Positions 1 through 6,726 of a DNA stretch of 12,335 nt are shown here, one piece after another. The translations under genes were made by a program, and so were the position numbers. Where the stretch lies: positions 1-12,335 of the forward strand of contig DRLZ01000263.1 in NCBI GenBank assembly GCA_011322755.1, read 5' to 3'. Source of the DNA: Crenotrichaceae bacterium. Lineage in GTDB: Bacteria > Pseudomonadota > Gammaproteobacteria > Methylococcales > DRLZ01. The notes under the pieces are model-generated. The model saw only the letters and a program-made list of their open reading frames with translations, had not been told where the DNA came from and ran no database searches. How positions within the stretch are numbered: the stretch's first letter is position 1; the number at the start of each line of letters is the position of its first letter.

Positions 1-201
1 ACTGACTTTTCCTGCTGTTTTATTGACAAGTGAACTAATGATACCGATTGTTGTTGATTTGCCAGCTCCATTTGGTCCGAGCAGAGCAAAAAAGTCGCCA
101 GCCTCAACTTCCAGATTGATATTTTCAATTGCTTTAATATTTTTGGCGTAGATCTTTGTCAGGTCTTTCAGTATTAATGCCTTCGTTTGCGTGCTTTTCA
201 C
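1..201 (-). CDS. yadG: ABC transporter ATP-binding protein, YadG-like (N-terminal part, runs off the window)
   Basis: ATPase subunit of an ABC-2 type export system. It would bind ATP on the cytoplasmic face and drive a YadH-like permease whose substrate is unknown. Only the first 67 residues are present; the gene continues beyond position 1. The Walker A loop GPNGAGKST is at residues 42-50, after an N-terminal beta region with an aromatic A-loop (KIYAKN). The run GIISSLVNKTAGKV after Walker A is very close to what I remember of E. coli YadG. The start is GTG at 201, because the in-frame codon after the nearby ATG is a stop, and a GAGGA Shine-Dalgarno sits at 206-210. It is divergent from the metallopeptidase gene. 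The ATPase assignment is secure; the YadG subfamily is likely but rests on a short fragment. Confidence 0.85.
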   Translation of the reverse strand, partial: MKSTQTKALILKDLTKIYAKNIKAIENINLEVEAGDFFALLGPNGAGKSTTIGIISSLVNKTAGKVS

Positions 202-403
202 ATTTTCCTCATTGTTGACAGAATATATTTAGCGATGAAATATTGAATACAATTTCAGCGAAATTCACGTGTTTTACGATGTGATAGTGAACCAGTGTAC
301 TGATTCCAGACCAAATGACTACATATTCTGGTACTATTTTAGTCTGCTTGCAATTAACATGATTAATTGTCTTTAACGATTTGGAAAATATCAGGAGATT
401 CAT
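202..403. promoter_or_regulatory. Divergent intergenic region with a 7-bp inverted repeat
   Basis: This AT-rich stretch separates two divergent genes and must hold both promoters. The clearest element is a palindrome at 351-369: arms CAATTAA (351-357) and TTAATTG (363-369) around a 5-base centre. It lies about 35-50 bases upstream of the metallopeptidase start, where an operator would be expected. A possible -35 (TTGCAA, 348-353) overlaps it, but I see no good -10 at the right distance. The symmetry is visible; an operator function is inferred, and AT-rich palindromes arise easily by chance. Confidence 0.3.
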
Positions 404-1273
404 ATGCGTTGGCGAAAAGGACGGCGTAGCAGTAATGTAGAAGATCGTCGGGGCGCTCCCATGGCACGAGGGGGTATGAAAGTGGGTGGCGGCATGATTA
501 TTTTGGCTCTGGTTGCCAGTTTTTTGCTTGGTCAAAACCCAATTGAAGTATTGAACAACATGGGCGGGATTGGTGCGCTGCAATCACCATCAACTCCTGC
601 GACTCCAAGGAAATCGAGCCCTGAAGATCAGGCGGTTGCCGATTTTCTTTCCGTTGTACTTGCGGACACAGAAGATACCTGGGGGAACATATTCAAACAA
701 GCCGGAGCCCGATACAGACCACCAAAGCTTGTGCTTTATTCTGACATGGTACGTTCCGCCTGTGGAATGAATTCAGCGGCATCGGGCCCGTTTTATTGCC
801 CGGGTGACGAGAAAGTCTATTTTGAGCTGGGTTTTCTGAATGAATTACAGCGTTTTGGTGCACATGGTGATTTTGCTGTCGCTTATGTGATTGCACATGA
901 AATTGGTCATCATGTCCAGAATCTCATCGGAACTTCGAATAAGGTACGTGCCATGCAGGCAAGAGCAAGCCAACGTAATGTGAATGCGTTGTCGGTGCTG
1001 CTTGAATTGCAAGCGGATTGCTATGCCGGCGTGTGGGCAAGAAATGCACACAAGCAGCGCCAGATTCTTGAACAAGGCGATATTGAAGAAGGTCTGGGTG
1101 CAGCAGCATCTGTCGGTGATGATCGCTTGATGCGGGCTGCTGGTCGTCGCGCTCATCCTGATGCATTCACACACGGTTCTGCAAAACAACGCACCAAATG
1201 GTTCCGAACTGGTCTTGAATCCGGAGATATCAAATCCTGTGACACATTCGGAGAAGCGGGTGTACGATTATAG
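404..1273 (+). CDS. ypfJ: Membrane-anchored neutral zinc metallopeptidase, YpfJ family
   Basis: Putative zinc-dependent peptidase of the YpfJ / neutral zinc metallopeptidase family; its physiological substrate is not established. The protein has 289 residues, the usual length. A basic N-terminus (MRWRKGRRSSNVEDRRG) precedes one hydrophobic segment at about residues 27-44, so the catalytic domain probably faces the periplasm. The zincin motif HEIGHH is at residues 165-170 (H165 and H169 ligands, E166 catalytic). ELQADCYAG at 201-209 probably supplies the third ligand, a Glu. The start ATG at 404 has AGGAG at 393-397. The gene stands alone: divergent from the ABC gene and convergent with the phosphatase-kinase gene. 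Family assignment is strong; the biological role is not known. Confidence 0.93.
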   Translation: MRWRKGRRSSNVEDRRGAPMARGGMKVGGGMIILALVASFLLGQNPIEVLNNMGGIGALQSPSTPATPRKSSPEDQAVADFLSVVLADTEDTWGNIFKQAGARYRPPKLVLYSDMVRSACGMNSAASGPFYCPGDEKVYFELGFLNELQRFGAHGDFAVAYVIAHEIGHHVQNLIGTSNKVRAMQARASQRNVNALSVLLELQADCYAGVWARNAHKQRQILEQGDIEEGLGAAASVGDDRLMRAAGRRAHPDAFTHGSAKQRTKWFRTGLESGDIKSCDTFGEAGVRL

Positions 1274-1411
1274 TACGCTGTAATCCTGGAGTCGTGGATG
1301 GATGTTTGCACGCAGATCGTGAGGGTTTCAAGTGTGATTTAATCCTGCTGACAGTTTAAAATTTTGCAGTGAATGGTACTTGCAATGCTGATGCCACTAC
1401 TGATTTTATAC

Positions 1412-1439
1412 AACCAGGTCTGACCAGACCTGGCTGGTT
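1412..1439. terminator. Stem-loop between convergent genes, possible bidirectional terminator
   Basis: A perfect 9-bp inverted repeat, CCAGGTCTG (1414-1422) and CAGACCTGG (1425-1433), is separated by 2 bases. A wider alternative pairing is AACCAG (1412-1417) with CTGGTT (1434-1439). It lies between the stops of two convergent genes (1273 and 1460), where a shared terminator would be expected. Neither strand has a clean run of U after the stem, so intrinsic termination is plausible rather than shown. Confidence 0.45.
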
Positions 1440-1459
1440 ATTCTCTGCTAAGAAAATAA

Positions 1460-3187
1460 TCATGGAGACTGACTCAGCAAGAATACAATGATTATCAGCA
1501 GGATAACAGAAACGCCTTTCCAGAAAATAACGGGGTTACGTTCCAGCAATGGTGGACGATTGGCATTGATAAATTCTTTATTTGGGTGACGCATATCAAA
1601 CAGGAATTCAGATAATTCCTGGTAGCGTTTGAAAGGATCTGGATGAACTGCCTTGCGAAGAGCGCCGTCAATCCATGTCGGGATTTGACGATTATTCCTG
1701 GTCAGTGATTCATATATGAGCCGCATTTGTGCAGCCTTTGATGTCGCTCTGGCTGCTTTTGCGCCGTAGGGCAGTTTTCCGGATAGCATCTGATATGCGA
1801 TCACGCCGAGGGAAAAAAGATCAGAACCGGGTGTTCCAGAGTCTCCCAGAAAATACTCCGGGGCAGTGTATTGTGCGGTGCCTAATATGTTTTCCTGCTC
1901 TATCGGTGTTGTCATCTCCGAAAGACCGGCAACTCTGGTAGAGCCAAAATCGATGATTTTCACTGTACCAGTATGATCAATCATGATGTTTTCCGGCCTG
2001 ATATCTTGATGCAGCATTTCCAGACGATGAAATGCACGCAATCCTTTGGCAATTTGTTCAATAATCCCGCGCACTGTTTCTAGATCGGGTTTCGGATGAT
2101 CAATCATCCATTGCGTTAAGGTCTGGCCATCAATAAATTCTGTCACCAGGTAGATAAAATGGCGTTTTCTGGTCTGGGCACAGGGTTTTAGTACATGCGC
2201 ACTGTTGATACGTCGGGCAATCCATTCCTCCATCAGAAACCGTTCCAGATAAGCAGGATTACCTTGAAGATCAATTGATGGTGTTTTCAGAACGACCTGC
2301 GTGTTTGCCTGATTGTCCATTGCCAGATAAACATGACTTCGACTGCTGCCATGTAACTCACGGATTATTGTGTAGCCATCAAAATTTGCTCTTGCTTCCA
2401 GGATTGGCGGAAACGGTAATTCAGCTAACTGTTGATAAGTTTCATTCGCGTCAGAGGAAGGTTGTTCATCGATTCTGATAATTTGCGCGGTTAAGTTATC
2501 TGTACTCCCTTGTTGGTAAGCCTCTTGTACGATGGTCTGCGCCGCTTTATCCAGATTATCGTCGAATTCACCGATAGTCTTGATTATAAAGTCATTGCTG
2601 ACAAACTCATAAACACCATCGGTTAAAAATAAAAAGACATCACCAATCACTACTTGTCGATTATCATAATCAATCTCGAGTGTGGAATTGATGCCCATGG
2701 CTCGACTTAGATAACTTTTATTCTCTGAGACCCAAAGCCGATGATCGTTGGTTAATTGTTCTAGATTATTCTCACTTAGTTGGTAAATCCGGGTGTCGCC
2801 CAAGTGAAAAATATGCGCTGTTGTAGACTTAATGACCATCGCACTCAATGTACAAACATAGCCCCGATCTTTATCGTAACGGTATTGACTGTGTTGAGTC
2901 TGTGAAAATAGCCAGGAGTTGGTTGCAACTAAAACCCGTTGCGCTGATTTTTTTACTGACCATGCATCCGAAGTACAGTAATAATCTTCTAAAAAACCAG
3001 TCACTGTGGCTTCACTGGCAATCTGGCTGACAGCACTACTACTGATGCCATCTGCCAGCGCAATAACGATACCTTTTGAGGTTAATAGTGGTTCTTCAGG
3101 GATATAGACACCGTGGAAATCCTGATTAATGTCTTTGCGACCTTTGTCAGAATATTGACCGACAGAAATCCTTAGTTGATCAGGCAC
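1460..3187 (-). CDS. Bifunctional PP2C phosphatase-Ser/Thr protein kinase with C-terminal membrane anchor
   Basis: A 575-residue fusion of a PP2C (PPM) phosphatase and a Hanks-type kinase. Phosphatase motifs: NQD (21-23), ALADG (43-47), HLGDTR (128-133), FLTDG (187-191) and STDN (228-231), which together supply the metal-binding aspartates. Kinase motifs: VVLK with K301, E320/E321 as the likely helix-C Glu, HQDIRPEN (393-400, catalytic D395), DFG (413-415), APE (442-444) and D456. One hydrophobic helix at about 552-571 near the C-terminus would anchor it in the inner membrane with both domains cytoplasmic. Oddities: the Gly-rich loop is eroded (H279-G-S-S-R-S-H285, then VY) and HRD is HQD. 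Start is GTG at 3187; an in-frame TAA lies four codons upstream and only a weak GGA serves as a ribosome site. It sits 36 bases after the FNT gene, so co-transcription is likely. Similar fusions neighbour nitrate assimilation genes in Pseudomonas. Substrates are unknown. Confidence 0.92.
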   Translation of the reverse strand: MPDQLRISVGQYSDKGRKDINQDFHGVYIPEEPLLTSKGIVIALADGISSSAVSQIASEATVTGFLEDYYCTSDAWSVKKSAQRVLVATNSWLFSQTQHSQYRYDKDRGYVCTLSAMVIKSTTAHIFHLGDTRIYQLSENNLEQLTNDHRLWVSENKSYLSRAMGINSTLEIDYDNRQVVIGDVFLFLTDGVYEFVSNDFIIKTIGEFDDNLDKAAQTIVQEAYQQGSTDNLTAQIIRIDEQPSSDANETYQQLAELPFPPILEARANFDGYTIIRELHGSSRSHVYLAMDNQANTQVVLKTPSIDLQGNPAYLERFLMEEWIARRINSAHVLKPCAQTRKRHFIYLVTEFIDGQTLTQWMIDHPKPDLETVRGIIEQIAKGLRAFHRLEMLHQDIRPENIMIDHTGTVKIIDFGSTRVAGLSEMTTPIEQENILGTAQYTAPEYFLGDSGTPGSDLFSLGVIAYQMLSGKLPYGAKAARATSKAAQMRLIYESLTRNNRQIPTWIDGALRKAVHPDPFKRYQELSEFLFDMRHPNKEFINANRPPLLERNPVIFWKGVSVILLIIIVFLLSQSP

Positions 3188-3223
3188 GGTTTCCGGTTAC
3201 AGTAAGAATCAATAGAAAAGTCA

Positions 3224-4036
3224 TTATCTCATTGATCGTTTTGGAGCTGTCCTGATATGTGTGCTGTATAAGGTAAGCCCTGTAAACGCAATTCCACCCA
3301 ACAGATTTCCCAAAACGGTGGGGAATTCATTCCAGATCAGGTAATCCATAATCGAGAAATCTCCACCCATAATCATTGCAGATGGAAACAGGAACATGTT
3401 GACAACCGAATGTTCGAATGTCATCGCGAAGAACAGCATAATAGGCATCCACATGGCGATTACTTTACCGCTTACCGATGTGGAAATCATCGCGCCGACC
3501 ACACCCATGGACACCATCCAGTTGCACAACATTCCCCGGATGAAAATAGTTGCCCAGCCAGCCAGACCATATTTGGCATAACCCAGTGTACGTGCCTCGC
3601 CAATACTAGCAATTTTTTTGCCAACAACGTTTGGTTCTATGGAGAATCCATAGGTAAAAACAACCGCCATCATAAATGCCACAGTCAATGCGCCTGCAAA
3701 ATTACCAACAAATACCAGCCCCCAGTTTCTTAAGACCCCGCCTAGGGTGACCCCAGGTCGTTTATCCACTAATGCAAGTGGTGATAATACAAACACACCG
3801 GTGAGCAGATCAAAGCCCATGAGATACAGCATACAAAAACCAACCGGGAACAGGATAGCACCAACAATTGGCGAACCGGTTTGTACTGTAATTGTTATAG
3901 CAAATACAGCCGCCAGAGCGAGAATGGCACCTGCCATATAGGCTCGAATCAAGGTGTCTCTAGCAGACATGAAAATTTTTGATTCACCTGCATCGACCAT
4001 TTTTGTGACGAATTCTGAAGGGACTAAATACGACAT
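3224..4036 (-). CDS. Formate/nitrite transporter (FocA/NirC, FNT) family channel
   Basis: Inner-membrane channel for small monovalent anions such as formate or nitrite; the family works as a pentamer of six-helix protomers. The chosen start gives 270 residues, normal for FNT. Family signs are GAILFPVGF...MGFDLLTG (59-80), VGNFAGA (110-116), the lysine in YAKYG (K155) and FEHSVVNMF (207-215), whose H209 matches the central pore histidine of FocA. Several hydrophobic helices span the chain. I chose ATG at 4036, preceded by a GAGAG-type ribosome site. The frame stays open to an upstream ATG at 4153, but those 39 residues are polar and not family-like. The phosphatase-kinase gene follows after 36 bases. 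Whether it carries nitrite or formate cannot be settled from sequence; the neighbourhood mildly favours nitrite. Confidence 0.9.
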   Translation of the reverse strand: MSYLVPSEFVTKMVDAGESKIFMSARDTLIRAYMAGAILALAAVFAITITVQTGSPIVGAILFPVGFCMLYLMGFDLLTGVFVLSPLALVDKRPGVTLGGVLRNWGLVFVGNFAGALTVAFMMAVVFTYGFSIEPNVVGKKIASIGEARTLGYAKYGLAGWATIFIRGMLCNWMVSMGVVGAMISTSVSGKVIAMWMPIMLFFAMTFEHSVVNMFLFPSAMIMGGDFSIMDYLIWNEFPTVLGNLLGGIAFTGLTLYSTHIRTAPKRSMR

Positions 4037-4448
4037 AATTTTTCTCTCTAGGTTAAAAAAATAAACCTGGCTGAAACAGCGATTTGATTTCATGCCTTCA
4101 GGAACAATGGAGAATATCCAGTGATGTGTTCGCTGAACTGGTTCAGTCACCAAATATATATAAGGCGCAATATGAAATTATCCTGAATTTTAAATTGTTA
4201 CAGATGTGTTGGTTGTTGAGCTGAGAATCAGGTTTCCATGCCAAAGGATACAAAACAGTTGTTGCACTGTTTGTTAATAAGCACGATGAGCAGTGAGCAG
4301 GTGTTTGCTTGCTTGTTTGTGAATCAGCAGCAAATAGATTGATTGATGATCAACCAACCATGTTGCTGTGATTTGAGATCAACCATGAAGCGATGTTCAA
4401 TGGCATATCGATGGTTTCAGGGGCGTTAACAATCAACTAGTGGACAGT
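4037..4448. promoter_or_regulatory. Gene-free region upstream of the FNT/phosphatase-kinase unit
   Basis: No convincing gene is present. The region lies after the ccmI stop and before the FNT start, both read on the minus strand. It holds a palindrome CTGAAC-TG-GTTCAG (4133-4146); an inverted repeat AAACAGT (4253-4259) / ACTGTTT (4266-4272), which could be a weak terminator after ccmI; TTGATGATCAA (4343-4353); and two nearby copies of GATCAACC (4349-4356 and 4377-4384). A TATATAT run near 4150-4160 could serve as a -10, but no matching -35 is evident. Regulation of the FNT unit is expected here; none of these elements can be tied to a named regulator. Confidence 0.4.
4133..4146. promoter_or_regulatory. 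14-bp palindrome upstream of the FNT gene, possible operator
   Basis: CTGAAC and GTTCAG flank a 2-base centre, a perfect 6-bp dyad about 100 bases upstream of the FNT start codon and close to the TATA-rich run. Position and symmetry fit an operator, but this is a single site with no second copy seen in the window. Confidence 0.25.
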
Positions 4449-5732
4449 TTACAAGATGTGATCGATCACAACTGAAACTGATGTTGACGTTGCGGTGCTC
4501 ACAGGTTCAACCTTGCCCTGTAAATCGCCAGTTGCTGGCATTGCTGAGCCAGATTGGGAAATACGTGCGGCGATGCGGACCTGGTCAAAACTGGATAATT
4601 TTCGGGTTGGCATCATCGCCATTGAATCATCTAGTGTCACAACCACAGGAAGTTCGCTGACTTTTTTGCGCACCACGGCAATTGGCATTGGCGGACCAGT
4701 GAGTGCTTGTGCATAGATAAAAATAGTCTGGTCTGATTGTGCCTGCGTCAAGAGCTCAGGCGTAATGCTGACATTGACCTTGATAGACTGGGCAATTGCT
4801 TTGGAGCTGCTTTTCTCAGCTGCGGATGCCGTTTGATTCGTTGTGCGTTGAGTGTTTGTAGGGGTGGTATTGCCGGACAAGGAGGCTATCATGTTTTCCA
4901 GTTCATTGTATTCGGTAGAATTTGGCTGCATCGTGGTTTGAGCTTTGCGCCACATACTGATCGCAGTGTCACGATTTCCGCGACGAGCCGCAAGAATACC
5001 GGTTAGCGATAATGCGACAGGGTTTTCAGGTTCAATCGTAAGGGCTTTTTCAACCATGGCGATTGAGGATGCATCCCATTGCTCGTTGTTACTCATCACT
5101 TTGGCCTGTGCATACTGGAGCAACACATTGACGTCATCACCAACCAGTTTTTGCAGCTGTGCATAGGCATTGCTTGCCAGTTTATAACGTCCCATTACCA
5201 TGTAAGAGCGTCCCAGCATCATCCAGCCTTGTGGGTCATTTGGTTCTTGTTGTAAACGTTTGGCAAGTCCATCGACCATTTTTTCGATTGATGCGGCACT
5301 TGGCTGCTGGGTTGGGCTTCCAGTTTGCCTGGTGTTTGCCTGTGCTTGTGCGGATGGGTCAAAAGCGCGTAAATCACCATAATTCAGGTAAAGAGATACC
5401 GCAACAATGGGAACAAACAACACCAATACCCAGGCAACCCATTTTCCCTGAGCAGGAGTTGATTGTTCTGTGCTGGATTCAGGAGCAGATTCAAGATCTT
5501 TTGCCAGTGACAGTTCCAGTTCCTGTTTCATCGCCTGGTATTGGGATGGATCCAGGCCTTTTTGATGATAATCGCGTTCCAGTTCATGCAGCCTGTCACG
5601 GCTTAGCTGTATATTTAATGTTGTCCGGTTGTTTGAGGTAGTCGATTGTTGTGTTGTCCGCAGTATTGGTATGATCAGTATCAGCAAGACAAGAACAGTC
5701 AATACAGCGGCGATTACCCAGAATGTGATCAC
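4449..5732 (-). CDS. ccmI: Cytochrome c biogenesis protein CcmI (apocytochrome chaperone)
   Basis: CcmI binds apocytochrome c in the periplasm and delivers it to the CcmF/CcmH heme lyase. The protein has 427 residues. The first helix (about 3-24) and second helix (about 98-116) flank a cytoplasmic loop with a heptad-like charged stretch (LSRDRLHELERDYHQKGL). A periplasmic TPR region follows (about 150-285, with NDPQGWMMLGRSYMVMGRY at 165-183 as a typical repeat), then a Ser/Thr/Gln-rich linker and a C-terminal beta-rich domain (about 317-425) seen in long CcmI/CycH proteins. Start is GTG at 5732, overlapping the ccmH stop by 4 bases (GTGA), so translation is coupled. It is the last gene of the ccmFGHI unit. 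A perfect palindrome lies inside its final codons (4457-4470). Confidence 0.93.
   Translation of the reverse strand: MITFWVIAAVLTVLVLLILIIPILRTTQQSTTSNNRTTLNIQLSRDRLHELERDYHQKGLDPSQYQAMKQELELSLAKDLESAPESSTEQSTPAQGKWVAWVLVLFVPIVAVSLYLNYGDLRAFDPSAQAQANTRQTGSPTQQPSAASIEKMVDGLAKRLQQEPNDPQGWMMLGRSYMVMGRYKLASNAYAQLQKLVGDDVNVLLQYAQAKVMSNNEQWDASSIAMVEKALTIEPENPVALSLTGILAARRGNRDTAISMWRKAQTTMQPNSTEYNELENMIASLSGNTTPTNTQRTTNQTASAAEKSSSKAIAQSIKVNVSITPELLTQAQSDQTIFIYAQALTGPPMPIAVVRKKVSELPVVVTLDDSMAMMPTRKLSSFDQVRIAARISQSGSAMPATGDLQGKVEPVSTATSTSVSVVIDHIL
4457..4470. promoter_or_regulatory. Perfect 14-bp palindrome TGTGATCGATCACA in the ccmI 3' end
   Basis: The last codons of ccmI contain two perfect TGTGA/TCACA half-sites of the Crp type, but only 4 bases apart instead of the 6 of E. 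coli CRP. It is about 420 bases upstream of the FNT start. It may be a variant Crp-family site or a coincidence of coding for VIDH. Confidence 0.25.
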
Positions 5733-6193
5733 GGTTTGTCTTCCTCATCCAGTAACAAGCGGGCTTTGTTAAGCGCTGCTTGATCGATTTCCATATCAAC
5801 ATGCTTGTTTCTGCGGGCAGCATTCCTGAATAAAACGATGATGCCTGAAAACAGCAAAAGCATTGGTCCTCCCCACAATAGCCAGGTTTTTTTCTCGACA
5901 CGTGGTTTGTACAAGACGAATTCACCATAACGTGCAACCATGAACTCAATGATTTGCTGATCGGTTTTGCCTGAGTTGATCATTTTGAAAATTTCATCTC
6001 GCAAGTCTTGAGCAAGATCGGCATCTGAATCGGCAATGGTTTGATTCTGGCAAACCAGACAACGCATTTGATAAATTAAATTTTCGTATCGCGCTGCATA
6101 TTCCGGGTTATCAAACTGTTTGAGATTAAATGCGGCGTGAGTTTGATTGAAGCTGAGCGTTAGCATGAGCAACAAAAGTAACCGGTGTATCAT
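5729..6193 (-). CDS. ccmH: Cytochrome c maturation protein CcmH (short, thioredoxin-like motif)
   Basis: CcmH keeps the heme-binding cysteines of apocytochrome c reduced and works with CcmF and CcmI in the heme lyase complex. The 154-residue protein has a cleavable signal peptide (about 1-20, ending THA|A). The redox motif is RCLVCQNQ (44-51, C45 and C48), followed by the three-helix periplasmic domain with YGEFVLYKP (89-97) and one membrane helix at about 103-122. This is the short type, equal to the N-terminal half of E. coli CcmH; the CcmI part is a separate gene here. Its ATG overlaps the ccmG stop by one base (TGATG), and its stop overlaps the ccmI start. Confidence 0.95.
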   Translation of the reverse strand: MIHRLLLLLMLTLSFNQTHAAFNLKQFDNPEYAARYENLIYQMRCLVCQNQTIADSDADLAQDLRDEIFKMINSGKTDQQIIEFMVARYGEFVLYKPRVEKKTWLLWGGPMLLLFSGIIVLFRNAARRNKHVDMEIDQAALNKARLLLDEEDKP

Positions 6194-6726
6194 CAGAATT
6201 CCTGTTTCAGTTGGCTGATCAGAGGTTTAATTTTTGTATTTAAATCATCCCAGGATAGAGGGCCGATGTGTTTATACCGAATCATGCCTTTTTTATCAAT
6301 CACAAAGGTTTCCGGAACACCATACACTCCCCAGTCCATACCAGCGCGACCATTCTCATCCATGACCGAGAAACGATAAGGATTCCCCAGTACTTTTAGC
6401 CAGTTCAATCCATCATCACGCTGATCTTTATAGTCCATACCGATCAACATGACATCGTCTTGTTGCGTCCAGGCATTCAGCACTGGATGCTCGGAACGGC
6501 ATGCAACACACCAGGATGCCCAGATATTGAGTAGCCAGACCTGCCCGAGTAGATCCTTGCTGTTGATTGATTGCTCAGGATTATCCAGGCGTGGCAGTAA
6601 AAACTCCGGAGCAGGTTTGCCGACTAGTGGTGAAGGGATTTTACGTGGATCGAGCTGTAGTCCTGCCCATAACAGTGCAATCAGCAACAAAAACACCGCC
6701 AGAGGAATAAAACCGCGTAATGTCAT
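6193..6726 (-). CDS. ccmG: Thiol:disulfide interchange protein CcmG (DsbE)
   Basis: Periplasmic, membrane-anchored thioredoxin-like protein that passes reducing power from CcdA/DsbD to CcmH or apocytochrome c. In 177 residues there is an N-terminal anchor helix (about 5-22), the family segment SPLVGKPAPEF (32-42), the active site WCVAC (72-76, C73 and C76) and the cis-proline loop GVPETF (136-141, P138). The sequence NIWASWC and the acidic stretch before the cis-Pro are typical of DsbE. Its ATG overlaps the ccmF stop by 4 bases (ATGA), so it is coupled to ccmF. Nothing is missing. Confidence 0.96.
   Translation of the reverse strand: MTLRGFIPLAVFLLLIALLWAGLQLDPRKIPSPLVGKPAPEFLLPRLDNPEQSINSKDLLGQVWLLNIWASWCVACRSEHPVLNAWTQQDDVMLIGMDYKDQRDDGLNWLKVLGNPYRFSVMDENGRAGMDWGVYGVPETFVIDKKGMIRYKHIGPLSWDDLNTKIKPLISQLKQEF

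Noticed and set aside
209..583. Minus-strand open frame of 124 codons overlapping the start of the metallopeptidase gene
   Set aside because: It overlaps the YpfJ coding start antisense, has low-complexity His/Asn-rich residues and no recognisable domain, and collides with the promoter region of the ABC gene.
4037..4153. Longer FNT start at 4153
   Set aside because: The extra 39 residues are polar, resemble no FNT N-terminus and overlap the palindrome region. The ATG at 4036 has a suitable ribosome site and gives the normal family length.
4253..4272. AAACAGT/ACTGTTT as an intrinsic terminator of ccmFGHI
   Set aside because: The stem is short and AT-rich with no U-run, and it is about 180 bases after the ccmI stop. 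It is listed only as an element of the intergenic region.
4339..4382. FNR/ANR-like boxes (TTGAT...ATCAA) upstream of the FNT gene
   Set aside because: Each ATCAA was checked for a TTGAT partner at the canonical 4-base spacing. The pairs found have spacings of 1 or 5 bases or mismatched left halves, so no true FNR box is supported.
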